Source: CADEDH01 sp039029735
Lineage (GTDB): Bacteria > Actinomycetota > Acidimicrobiia > Acidimicrobiales > SZUA-35
Direction: 5' to 3'
DNA: 64,000 nucleotides
Assembly: GCA_039029735.1 (NCBI GenBank)
Contig: JBCCFL010000001.1
Location: forward strand, 1-64,000
This document shows positions 8,771 through 16,306 of the stretch, one piece after another; within the stretch, counting starts at the first letter, position 1; each line of letters begins with the position of its first letter. The notes under the pieces were generated by a model that had not been told where the DNA came from, ran no database searches, and worked only from the letters and a program-made list of their open reading frames with translations. A program made the translations under genes and the position numbers.

Positions 8771-9406
8771 TCACGCAGCCGGGCGGAGATCAACGGCCCG
8801 AAACGTCCCGCCGTAGAGGGCATCGACCAGGCCCTGGGTGTCGGCGATGTCGCCGTCGAACTCGGTGGCCCGATATCCGATTCGGCTCACGATATGGCTG
8901 TCGCTGCCGCCGAAGCCTCGGTACCCGTGCCTCTCCGCCTCGGTCATCGACAGCTCGTCTTCGCCGGGAATGCTGCCGCCGTTGAGCACCTCCACCGTGT
9001 GGACGCCCTCCACAGGCCCCTTGCGCTCGTAGTGGGCGAACAGGCCGACGTTCTTGCGGCCCGGATGGCATGGCGCAGCGAAGGCCCCGCAGCGTTCGGC
9101 CGCGGCCAGCACCTCGGGTAACGGATTGTCGACCTTGGCGAAATCGAAGGCGTTCACGAGGTCGTCGTTCACGCCGAAGACGAGCACGTGGCCGTAGTCG
9201 GTCTCCACCTCGCTGGCCTTGAGGATCAGGAGCCCGAACTCGTCTTCGAGGCTGCGATAGTCGGACTGGTCGTCGTACTGGCGGTGCTCGGTCAGGACGA
9301 ACCCGTCGATGGGCACTTCCTTCTTGCGAATCCACTGGCAGTAGTTCTCGACCTTGGCCCGGCCGTCGTCCGAGACGATCGAATGGGTGTGGAGGTCGAG
9401 GATCAT
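8771..9406 (-). CDS. PHP-domain phosphoesterase-like metallohydrolase
   Basis: A 211-residue PHP protein. Metal ligands follow the family order: LDLHTHS (HxH) at the N-terminus, LTEH, a conserved Glu in ASEVE, PCHPGR, and GGSDSH near the C-terminus. PHP enzymes hydrolyse phosphate esters or serve as subunits of larger enzymes; the substrate here is unknown. Its ATG overlaps the DUF35 gene stop by 4 bp, so it belongs to the same operon. A PHP protein is not part of the mycobacterial igr cluster, which makes it the odd member of this set. Confidence 0.85.
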   Translation of the reverse strand: MILDLHTHSIVSDDGRAKVENYCQWIRKKEVPIDGFVLTEHRQYDDQSDYRSLEDEFGLLILKASEVETDYGHVLVFGVNDDLVNAFDFAKVDNPLPEVLAAAERCGAFAAPCHPGRKNVGLFAHYERKGPVEGVHTVEVLNGGSIPGEDELSMTEAERHGYRGFGGSDSHIVSRIGYRATEFDGDIADTQGLVDALYGGTFRAVDLRPAA

Positions 9407-9846
9407 GAGCCCGATACCGGCGTGAAACGGGGCACGGCGAACGCCTCGCCATCGTCGCGATCGGCGTGGGCGAAGTCGGCCTGCACCCGCATGCCGATCG
9501 ACACCGTCTCGGGGTCACAGCCGACGATGTTGGTGAGCACCCGGGGCCCTTCGTCCAACTCGACATAGGCCATCACGTAGGGGCACGCCTCGGCGAAGCC
9601 CTTTGCCTGGTTCTGGTAGGTGACGGTGTAGGTGTGAACGGTGCCGAGCCCGGAGGCCACCACGTAGTTCACCTCGGATCCGAGGCACGCCACACACAGC
9701 GCACGCGGCTTGTGTTGGTACACCCCACACAGCGGGCAGTGCTGCAACACGATCTCGTTGCGACCGGCGCCCTCCCACCACCCGCGGGTCTCCCACGAGG
9801 CGCTGGGCTGGGGGTGGCTGATCTCTGCTCTGTCTGCCATCGTCAC
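9403..9846 (-). CDS. DUF35 Zn-ribbon/OB-fold acyl-CoA-associated protein
   Basis: A 147-residue DUF35 protein: an N-terminal rubredoxin-like zinc ribbon (CPLC about residues 37-40 and CVAC about 51-54) then an OB fold (GTVHTYTVTYQNQ, PYVMAYVELDEG, VLTNIVG). DUF35 proteins partner thiolase-fold enzymes and help acyl-CoA binding; in mycobacteria the DUF35 part of ChsH2 docks onto the aldolase Ltp2. Here it is a separate gene directly after the thiolase (ATGA overlap), supporting a thiolase-DUF35 complex. An internal ATG at 9840 is an alternative start. Confidence 0.87.
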   Translation of the reverse strand: MTMADRAEISHPQPSASWETRGWWEGAGRNEIVLQHCPLCGVYQHKPRALCVACLGSEVNYVVASGLGTVHTYTVTYQNQAKGFAEACPYVMAYVELDEGPRVLTNIVGCDPETVSIGMRVQADFAHADRDDGEAFAVPRFTPVSGS

Positions 9847-11000
9847 TCCGCTCCCAGGATCAGGGTTGCACCTGAATGCTTGTCGCCGATCGTGCCACCC
9901 GTTCCGTGCACGCAGGCCAATCGGGCGCTATCCACCTGGCGGCCATCGCTCTCGCCCCGGAGCTGTTTCACTGCCTCGATCACGAGGAAGATGCCGCGCA
10001 TGCCGGGATGATTCGACGACAACCCACCACCGTCGGGGTTCACGGGCAGGGCACCATCGAGCCGGATCCGCCCGCCCGACACGAAGTCGCCGCCCTCCCC
10101 TGGCTCGCAGAATCCGAGGTTCTCGAGCGTTGCCAGTACCGTGATCGTGAACGAGTCGTAGATCATGGCGAGGTCGATGTCGCTGTGGGTCACGCCGGCT
10201 CGGCCGAACGCGGCGGCCCCCGACTGCTTGGCGGCGATCGTGCCGATGTCGGCCCGCCCGATCTCCTGGTGGGTGACGGCCTCACCGGCGCCGAGCAGCA
10301 TCACCGGCGGCTTCGCCAGATCGCGAGCCCGCTCCGCTGAGGTGACCACAACGGCGCCGCCGCCATCGCTGATGATGCAGCAGTCGAGAAGGTGGAGGGG
10401 GCTGGAGATCATGCGGCTCGACAACACGTCATCGACCGTGATCGGATTCCGCATCTTGGCGTTGGGATTGAGCGATGCGTGGTGGCGCATCGTGACGGCG
10501 ATCTCGGCGAGTTGCTCGCTGGTCGTGCCGTAGCGCTCCATGTGGAGCTGGGCGTACAGCGCGTAGCTGCCGACCGTGGTCATGCCGTAGGGCGTGATGA
10601 ATGACTCGTTCGGGTTCGACCCACCGCGGCCACCGGTACCGATGGCGACCGAGTTCGACGCCGCAGTGCTGCCGTAGAGGATGAGCGCCACCTCGCACAG
10701 CCCGGCGTGGATGGCGGCCGCTGCATGGGTCACGTGGGCGACGAACGACGAGCCACCGATGTTCGTGCCGTCGAGATAGTCGGGCTTGAGGTTCAGGTAT
10801 TCGGCCAGGTCGACGATTCCCATCATCCCCATGGTCATCGAGGCGCCGAAGAGGCCGTCAACGTCGGCCAACGAGAGACCGGCCTCGTCGAGGGCACCCT
10901 TGGCGCACTCGGTCATGATCTGGAACTCGGTCTTGTCTGGGGAGAACCGGGACGGGTGCTCGTACACCCCGGCGATGGCGATCGATCCGAACATGCTCAC
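9843..11000 (-). CDS. Thiolase-fold lipid-transfer protein (Ltp2-like, probable CoA-ester aldolase)
   Basis: A 385-residue thiolase-superfamily protein of the SCP-x/Ltp branch. The nucleophilic Cys of real thiolases (C-x-S-G) is replaced: the segment reads NIGGSSFVAHV. Retained features are IYDSFTITVLATLENLGF, NPDGGGLSSNHPGMRG and a C-terminal HGTGG. Cys-less Ltp proteins such as mycobacterial Ltp2 are retro-aldolases that shorten steroid side chains with a DUF35 partner, which fits the next gene. I infer a C-C bond cleaving or forming role on a beta-hydroxyacyl-CoA. GTG at 11000 has CGGAGG 6 nt upstream; it overlaps the hydrolase stop by 4 bp. Confidence 0.85.
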   Translation of the reverse strand: MSMFGSIAIAGVYEHPSRFSPDKTEFQIMTECAKGALDEAGLSLADVDGLFGASMTMGMMGIVDLAEYLNLKPDYLDGTNIGGSSFVAHVTHAAAAIHAGLCEVALILYGSTAASNSVAIGTGGRGGSNPNESFITPYGMTTVGSYALYAQLHMERYGTTSEQLAEIAVTMRHHASLNPNAKMRNPITVDDVLSSRMISSPLHLLDCCIISDGGGAVVVTSAERARDLAKPPVMLLGAGEAVTHQEIGRADIGTIAAKQSGAAAFGRAGVTHSDIDLAMIYDSFTITVLATLENLGFCEPGEGGDFVSGGRIRLDGALPVNPDGGGLSSNHPGMRGIFLVIEAVKQLRGESDGRQVDSARLACVHGTGGTIGDKHSGATLILGAE

Positions 11001-11830
11001 CGTTGGCCTCCGTTCGCCGCGTCGGCCAGGAACCGGTCGATCAGCGCCGCAAGTGCCGCCGGCTGTTCGAGCACGCCGTGGCGCCCGGCACCGGCCAACG
11101 TCTCATGGGTGGCGGCGGGCAGGTGGCCGATCAGGTCGGCGGCCCGTGCCACCTCGGCCTCCGGCTGGTGGGCGCCGGTCACGATCAGGGTCGGGACTGC
11201 TGGGGGGCTGGCGAGGCTCCAGGCGGCCTGGGCTCGACGGTCGCCGAGCGTGGCCCGTGGGTCGGTCTTGACCCAGGCGGCGAACGCCTGCTGATACACC
11301 GGGCGCTCGGTGTCGGGGGCGTAGCCGGAGCGGTCGAACTCCCGGCGGGCCTTGCCGGCGGTGATAGCGCTCAGCTGCTCGATCTCGGCGTCGACGTCAT
11401 AGGAGGCGCCGACGTCACCGACCAGCACCAGCGCGCTCGGCCAGTCGGGTGCCTCGGTCGCAGCCTGGACCGCCATGGCGGCACCGAGCCCCTCACCGAC
11501 GAGCACCGGACCATCGAGCGACCACGCCGTGCCGATACCCCGCAGGTGGCCGACGAGGCCATCGATCGACCCGAGGCTGTCGAGCCCCGCCGAGCGGCCG
11601 TGGCCCGGTTGATCGTACGCCATTGGGCTGTGACCCTCGGCGAGGGCATCGAGCAGGGGCCCGAACCGGGTTCCGTCAACGCCGGCGTCGTGGCAACACA
11701 CCACGCTTCGCCCTGTGGACAGGTCGGGTGGCGAGCCGGGCAACGTGGTGGGCCCACGGTGGTGGACCAACGTGGCGACGCCATCGATGGAGAGGTACTT
11801 CTGGGGCACGGGCCGAAGGTAGTCCACCAC
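10997..11830 (-). CDS. Alpha/beta-hydrolase-fold protein lacking the nucleophile
   Basis: A 277-residue alpha/beta-hydrolase. The oxyanion/loop region YDQPGHGRSAG and a late His (AGRHGVLEQP) are recognisable, but the nucleophile elbow G-x-S-x-G reads GEGLG, with Gly where the Ser should be. I verified this against the DNA at about 11480-11495. It is either a pseudoenzyme (binding or regulatory) or uses different chemistry, such as C-C bond or cofactor-free reactions. It is coupled to the thiolase by a GTGA overlap. Start GTG is uncertain; GTG at VPQKYL is an alternative. Confidence 0.8.
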   Translation of the reverse strand: MVDYLRPVPQKYLSIDGVATLVHHRGPTTLPGSPPDLSTGRSVVCCHDAGVDGTRFGPLLDALAEGHSPMAYDQPGHGRSAGLDSLGSIDGLVGHLRGIGTAWSLDGPVLVGEGLGAAMAVQAATEAPDWPSALVLVGDVGASYDVDAEIEQLSAITAGKARREFDRSGYAPDTERPVYQQAFAAWVKTDPRATLGDRRAQAAWSLASPPAVPTLIVTGAHQPEAEVARAADLIGHLPAATHETLAGAGRHGVLEQPAALAALIDRFLADAANGGQR

Positions 11831-11885
11831 ACCGACGGGGCGGAACTTGGCCCCTCGCCCGTCGGCGCTGCGGTGGTGGGTGACC

Positions 11886-12302
11886 TCAGGTGTAGTTCTG
11901 CACGAATGCGTCGCAGTTGTGGTGCCAGAACGAGCAGAAGCCCTTGCGGGTGCTGACCTGGAGCTGCACCTTGTTGACGCCCCACAGGCAGCTCTTGCCC
12001 CAACTGCCGCCTTCGATCTGGCTCGCTGTCATCCAGGCGGAGTAGTAGTCCGACGATGGCCAGTTGCAGTCAACCCGCACGCGGATGTAGTTGTAGCTGC
12101 CGAGGTTCACGTCACAGCTGCTGTGACAGCTGTAGCCGTTCCAGCCGTGGCCGGCTCGGACGATGACGTCGCCGCCCCACGCCTTGCCGTCGGCCGCCGC
12201 CGGGCTTGCGCCGAAGGTGGCCATTGCCAGGCTGATCATGGCCACCAGGGCTACCGCTGTTCGCCATCGAGGCGGGCGAGTGTGCTGTCGTGCTGCGCTC
12301 AT
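11886..12302 (-). CDS. Small secreted six-cysteine protein
   Basis: A 138-residue protein with a clear Sec signal peptide (basic start, hydrophobic TAVALVAMISLAMATFG, cleavage after PAAA at about residue 37). The mature part has exactly six Cys (YSC, SSC, VDC, KSC, GFC, HNC) and many Trp/Tyr, which fits a compact disulfide-bonded extracellular domain with three disulfides. I do not recognise the family. Its ATG has a strong GGAGGA 5 nt upstream, and TAGGTT at 12330-12335 can serve as -10. It lies 55 bp before the hydrolase gene on the same strand, but the different leader type suggests its own transcript. Confidence 0.75.
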   Translation of the reverse strand: MSAARQHTRPPRWRTAVALVAMISLAMATFGASPAAADGKAWGGDVIVRAGHGWNGYSCHSSCDVNLGSYNYIRVRVDCNWPSSDYYSAWMTASQIEGGSWGKSCLWGVNKVQLQVSTRKGFCSFWHHNCDAFVQNYT

Positions 12303-12329
12303 CGTGTTCCTCCGTGTCGCTGTGGTGCG

Positions 12330-12335
12330 AACCTA
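12330..12335 (-). promoter_or_regulatory. Probable -10 box (TAGGTT) with leadered transcript
   Basis: TAGGTT on the minus strand about 27 nt before the secreted protein ATG at 12302, leaving a short leader containing GGAGGA. Confidence 0.35.
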
Positions 12336-12393
12336 CGATCAGCGCCGACGGCCGAGAAGGGGGACCACTCCCCTCACCGTGGTCGAGGTCGCC

Positions 12394-13182
12394 TCAGTCG
12401 GCCAGCTCGGGGAGGGCGTCGGGTGCCGCCGAGGCGCCAACGCGGGCCATGCCGCCGTCCACGGCGATGGATTCGCCGGTCACGTAGCGGGCCGCGTCGG
12501 ATGCGAGAAAGAGCACGACGTCGGCCACGTCGTCGGGCGCCCCCCACCGCTTCAGCGCCACCTGTTGAGCGAGGTTCTCGATGAGCCCTGGCACCGTGGC
12601 GCGGCTCTCCTCCCAGATCGCGGTGGTGATGATGCCAGGGCAGACGGAGTTCACCCGGATGCCCTTCGGGCCCCAGTCGGCAGCGAGCGCCCGGGTCATG
12701 CCATCGACTGCTCCCTTGGTGCCCGAGTAGGCCACGCGGCCGAGCGGGCCCCGCAGACCGGCGATCGACGAGATGTTGATGATCGAGCCTCCGCCCCGAC
12801 TGATCATGGACGGGCCGAGGCCGAGCGTGAGGGTGAGAAGGGCGCGCACGTTGAGCCCGAACACCAGGTCGATGTCGGCCTCGGTGAGCTGCTCGGGGGT
12901 TCGTCTCATCGGGATGCCGGCGTTGTTCACGAGCACGTCCACACCGTCCACGTGGTCCAGGATCGTCGTGGCGAGCGCCGCGCCTGCCCCGGGCTCGGCC
13001 AGGTCGGCGACCACCGTGACGGGGTCGTTCGTGAGGTCGGCCGCGACCCGCTCCAGGTCGGCTTCGGTGCGCCCGGTGAGCACCACTCGGGCTCCGTGGT
13101 GGTCGAGGGCTCGGGCGCAGGCTTCGCCGATTCCACGGGTGGCCCCGGTGACGACGGCGGTGGTGTCGTGCATGTCGAACAT
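12394..13182 (-). CDS. SDR-family oxidoreductase, catalytically intact
   Basis: A 262-residue classical SDR: cofactor motif TGATRGIG (about residues 11-18), NNAG (about 86-89), catalytic Ser in INISSIAG and YSGTK with the YxxxK pair. It is expected to be an NAD(P)-dependent alcohol dehydrogenase or ketoreductase; the substrate is unknown. The C-terminal VTGESIAVDGG is the standard ending. I start at ATG 13182 rather than an upstream codon because TAGCGT lies 7 nt before it (leaderless) and the upstream extension is low-complexity basic sequence. Divergent from the Nudix gene, whose promoter shares the 76-bp spacer. Confidence 0.88.
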   Translation of the reverse strand: MFDMHDTTAVVTGATRGIGEACARALDHHGARVVLTGRTEADLERVAADLTNDPVTVVADLAEPGAGAALATTILDHVDGVDVLVNNAGIPMRRTPEQLTEADIDLVFGLNVRALLTLTLGLGPSMISRGGGSIINISSIAGLRGPLGRVAYSGTKGAVDGMTRALAADWGPKGIRVNSVCPGIITTAIWEESRATVPGLIENLAQQVALKRWGAPDDVADVVLFLASDAARYVTGESIAVDGGMARVGASAAPDALPELAD

Positions 13183-13189
13183 GGCCCGG

Positions 13190-13195
13190 ACGCTA
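13190..13195 (-). promoter_or_regulatory. Leaderless -10 box (TAGCGT) for the SDR gene
   Basis: TAGCGT on the minus strand, 7 nt from the ATG at 13182; fixes the start and shows no room for a Shine-Dalgarno. Confidence 0.5.
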
Positions 13196-13245
13196 GTGCG
13201 CCATGGCCGCTCGTCGGCCCATTCGTGCCCGCCGGGGCGGTTCCG

Positions 13246-13251
13246 TACTGT
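13246..13251 (+). promoter_or_regulatory. Leaderless -10 box (TACTGT) for the Nudix gene
   Basis: TACTGT lies 7 nt before the GTG at 13259, the mirror arrangement of the divergent SDR promoter. Confidence 0.45.
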
Positions 13252-13258
13252 GTGGGCC

Positions 13259-13960
13259 GTGAACAGCTTCGCTGATGATCCCGACGCCGTGCCGATCCGC
13301 CCGGCCGCCACCGTCATCGCTCTCCGCGACGGCGCCGCCGGCCTGGAAGTGCTCGTGGTGCGGCGCGACACGAACCTCGCCTTCCACGGCGGCTCGTGGG
13401 TGTTCCCGGGCGGCCGGGTGGACGATCACGAGATCTCCGATTCCGACGATGACATGGCTGCAGCTCGACTGGCGGCCGCCCGGGAGGCGCACGAGGAGGC
13501 CGGTCTCGTCGTCGAGCCGAGCGATCTCATACCGCTCAGCCACTGGACAACGCCCTGGGGCCGCAACCGTCGGTTCGCAACGTGGTTCTTCGTGGTGGCC
13601 GCGCCAGCAGGCGAGGTGGTCATCGACGACAGCGAGATCCGCGCCTACGAGTGGCACACCCTCGATGCGGCCATCAGCGGCTCGGACGCCGGCGACATCC
13701 AGCTGGCCGCCCCCACCTACATCAGCCTCCGGCGGCTGCGGGCCCACCAGCGGGTGACAGACGCCTTGGAGACCACCGCCGCTCGCCCCAACGAGATCTT
13801 TCTGCCCAAGCTCGTCCGCACCGACGCCGGACTGTGGTCGGTCTACCAGGACGACGCCGGCTACGAGAGCGGCAACCTCGACACGCCGGGGCCCCGGCAC
13901 CGCACGCAGATGCTCGATGCCGGGTTCGACTACGAGAACACGGTCGATCCACCAATCTGA
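13259..13960 (+). CDS. Nudix hydrolase
   Basis: A 233-residue Nudix protein. The Nudix helix is seen as GGRVDD followed, after an insertion of about a dozen residues, by AAAREAHEEAGL (RExxEEAG core), the pattern of the NUDT7/NUDT19-like branch that often acts on CoA or acyl-CoA diphosphates. Upstream are strands RPAATVIALRD and LEVLVVRR. That CoA link would suit the setting but is inference. The C-terminal ~70 residues (FLPKLVRTDAG...) are extra to the core. Start GTG at 13259 is supported by the leaderless box and by the position of the N-terminal strand. Confidence 0.83.
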   Translation: MNSFADDPDAVPIRPAATVIALRDGAAGLEVLVVRRDTNLAFHGGSWVFPGGRVDDHEISDSDDDMAAARLAAAREAHEEAGLVVEPSDLIPLSHWTTPWGRNRRFATWFFVVAAPAGEVVIDDSEIRAYEWHTLDAAISGSDAGDIQLAAPTYISLRRLRAHQRVTDALETTAARPNEIFLPKLVRTDAGLWSVYQDDAGYESGNLDTPGPRHRTQMLDAGFDYENTVDPPI

Positions 13961-13980
13961 GCCCGGGTGGGTTGCTGTCG

Positions 13981-13986
13981 TACGAT
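13981..13986 (+). promoter_or_regulatory. Leaderless -10 box (TACGAT) for the amidase gene
   Basis: TACGAT lies 6 nt before the ATG at 13993, so the amidase can be transcribed separately from the Nudix gene. Confidence 0.45.
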
Positions 13987-13992
13987 GCGGCC

Positions 13993-15420
13993 ATGACCGA
14001 CGATCTTGCAACGCTCGACGCCAGCGGCCACGCCGAGTTGATCGCATCAGGGGCCCTCTCACCCGTTGAGGCGGTGGATGCCGCGCTCGAACGCATCGAG
14101 CGGGTCGACCCACAGCTCAACGCCGTGATCCATCTCGACGCCGACGCGGCGCGAGCGGCAGCGGCTCGCATCGAACCCGGATCTGCTCCGTTCGCCGGTG
14201 TGCCGTTCCTTGTCAAGGACATCGGGGCCACCCAGGCGGGGCTTCCCTACTGGTCCGGCAACCGGGCGCTGCAGGCAATGGATCACCGCCTGGGTGACGA
14301 CACCGAGCTCGGCGCCCGGTTCCGACGAGCCGGCCTCGTCACGCTCGGCAAGACGAACCTGCCGGAACTGGGCAGCTCTCCGACCACCCAGCCGCTCAGC
14401 AACGGTCCGACGAACAACCCGTGGGACCCGACCCGCTCGCCGGCGGGATCGAGCGGTGGATCAGCGGCGGCGGTGGCCGCTGGGCTCGTGCCCATGGCCC
14501 ACGCCAACGACGGCGGTGGTTCCACGCGACTGCCAGCGGCCTGGTGTGGCCTCGTGGGGCTCAAGACCACCCGCGGGCGCGTGCCCAACCCCGACACGGT
14601 GTCGCGCCTGATCTCCGAACTCGTGGTGACCACTACGGTTCGCGACACCGCGGGACTTCTCGATGCCGTGCAGGGCAGCACGCCGGCCGACCTCTATCAG
14701 CTCCCCTCGCCCGAGCGCCCGTACCGCGACGAGGTGGGCCGCGACGTCGAGCCGCTCCGGATCGCCGTGCTCGTCGCCGACGGCGCCCACCAGGTGGACG
14801 CCGAGTGTTCCTCGGCGGCGCGATCTGCCGGTGAGCTGTTGGCCCAGATGGGCCACGACGTGTCGGAGGTGGGCGATGACGTGCTCCTCGGCGGCGAGAG
14901 CAGCGTGAACGGGCGGCTCTGGATGGCAGGGCTCACCCGACGGGTACAGCACCTCGGCCAGATGGCCGGGCGGCCGCTCACCGAGGACGAGGTGGAGCCC
15001 TACAACTGGGCTGCCGCCCAGCGCGGCGGGGCCATGACCGCAGCCGAGTGGGTCGAGGCCGAGGAGGACCAGCAGGCCTGGGTGCGCAAGGTGTTCGCCT
15101 GGCTCGCCCCCTACGACGTGCTCGTCACTCCGACGGCGGGATGCCCGGCACTCACCACCGAAGAGCTCACGCCGCCGGCTGACACGCCGTGGAAGATCTC
15201 GAAGACCTACGCCCGGATCGGGCTGTTCACGCTCCCGTTCAACGTGACCGGTCATCCGGCGATCTCACTCCCGCTCTACGAGAGTGGTGCCGGACTGCCG
15301 ATCGGGGTGCAGTTCGTTGGTGGGTTCGGGCGCGAGGATCGGCTGATCCGCCTGGCCGCCCACCTGGAGCAGGCGCTGCCGTGGGCAGGACGCCGGCCGA
15401 TGGTGCACGCCGCAGCCTGA
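13993..15420 (+). CDS. Amidase (amidase-signature family)
   Basis: A 475-residue amidase-signature enzyme with the complete Ser-cisSer-Lys triad: Lys in FLVKDIG (about residue 78), cis-Ser in SPAGSSGGSAAA (about 156), and nucleophile Ser in NDGGGSTRLPA (about 180). It hydrolyses a carboxamide to the acid and ammonia; close relatives act on aryl or acyl amides, and the substrate is not readable. The C-terminal ends FNVTGHPAISLPL...LPIGVQFVG, typical of the family. Length is normal. It follows the Nudix gene by 32 bp but has its own leaderless box. Confidence 0.92.
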   Translation: MTDDLATLDASGHAELIASGALSPVEAVDAALERIERVDPQLNAVIHLDADAARAAAARIEPGSAPFAGVPFLVKDIGATQAGLPYWSGNRALQAMDHRLGDDTELGARFRRAGLVTLGKTNLPELGSSPTTQPLSNGPTNNPWDPTRSPAGSSGGSAAAVAAGLVPMAHANDGGGSTRLPAAWCGLVGLKTTRGRVPNPDTVSRLISELVVTTTVRDTAGLLDAVQGSTPADLYQLPSPERPYRDEVGRDVEPLRIAVLVADGAHQVDAECSSAARSAGELLAQMGHDVSEVGDDVLLGGESSVNGRLWMAGLTRRVQHLGQMAGRPLTEDEVEPYNWAAAQRGGAMTAAEWVEAEEDQQAWVRKVFAWLAPYDVLVTPTAGCPALTTEELTPPADTPWKISKTYARIGLFTLPFNVTGHPAISLPLYESGAGLPIGVQFVGGFGREDRLIRLAAHLEQALPWAGRRPMVHAAA

Positions 15421-15454
15421 GCCGACCAGCGCCGTCGCGCGTGGCCCGCCCTAT

Positions 15455-15472
15455 CCGGCGGCTACTCGCCGG
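15455..15472. terminator. Weak hairpin between convergent genes
   Basis: CCGGCG-N6-CGCCGG at the 3' border of the amidase and crotonase genes; no T-tract, so only a candidate bidirectional terminator. Confidence 0.2.
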
Positions 15473-16250
15473 TGAAGTTCGGCGCCCGCTTCTCGACGAA
15501 GGCGGCGATGCCCTCTTGACCGTCGTGGCGGCCCATGGCCGCGGCGATCGTCACGCCCTCGAACTCGCCTGCTTCCTCCAGCGGTGACTCGTAGCCGGCA
15601 TAGACCACGCGCTTGGCCTGGCCGAGCGCCCATGACGGCCCATCCGCCAGCATCTGGGCCAACTTGGCGGTCTCAGCGTCCACCTCGGCGTCGGGCACCA
15701 CGCGGTTCACCAGGCCCCAGCTCTCGGCTTCGGCCGCCGACAGCACCCGGTTGGTGAGGGTGAGGTCGAGCATGCGGCGGAGCCCGATGTGGCGAGCCAC
15801 GAAGTAGGTCGAGGTTCCGTCGGGGGTCACGCCAGCGCGGGTGTAGGCCATCGTGAACTTCGCTGACTCTCCCGCCACGACGAGGTCGAACGCGCTCGTG
15901 ATCGACAATCCGGCCCCACCGGCGGCGCCCATCACGCCGGCGACGAACGGCTTCGGCGTGCGGTTCATCTTGTAGATCCCGCCGTGGAAGTCGGTGAGCA
16001 TGTCGGTGGCCAACCGGGGCAGCCCCTCGCCGGCTTCGTTGAACTCCTTGAGGTCGCCACCGGCACAGAACACCTTGCCCTCGGCGGTGACCGACACGGC
16101 CTTCACTGCGTTGTCGAACTCGATCTCGAGCATGACCGCTCGCAGATCACGGGAGAACGCGGGATTGACCGCATTGGCCCCCTCGGGCCGGTTGAAGCGC
16201 ACGTGCGCGACACCGTCGCGCACCTCGTAGTCGATGGTGTCGAGATCCAT
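15462..16250 (-). CDS. Enoyl-CoA hydratase/isomerase family protein
   Basis: A 262-residue crotonase. The oxyanion-hole segments are clear: FCAGGDLKEF (about residues 62-71) and GAAGGAGLSI (about 107-116). The two hydratase Glu residues are not where they would be in a classical hydratase: the first position is in GAGLSI and the second is Asp in VTPDGTST. That Asp pattern is that of PaaG/ECI-type enoyl-CoA isomerases, so isomerase activity is more likely than hydration. Start ATG 16250 is supported by TAGGGT 7 nt upstream. Confidence 0.87.
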   Translation of the reverse strand: MDLDTIDYEVRDGVAHVRFNRPEGANAVNPAFSRDLRAVMLEIEFDNAVKAVSVTAEGKVFCAGGDLKEFNEAGEGLPRLATDMLTDFHGGIYKMNRTPKPFVAGVMGAAGGAGLSITSAFDLVVAGESAKFTMAYTRAGVTPDGTSTYFVARHIGLRRMLDLTLTNRVLSAAEAESWGLVNRVVPDAEVDAETAKLAQMLADGPSWALGQAKRVVYAGYESPLEEAGEFEGVTIAAAMGRHDGQEGIAAFVEKRAPNFTGE

Positions 16251-16257
16251 GGCCGTC

Positions 16258-16263
16258 ACCCTA
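16258..16263 (-). promoter_or_regulatory. Leaderless -10 box (TAGGGT) for the crotonase gene
   Basis: TAGGGT on the minus strand, 7 nt from the ATG at 16250. Confidence 0.45.
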
Positions 16264-16306
16264 GTTGTGGGCCACGACCCACTCGCCAATGCGAGTGCGG
16301 GCGGCG

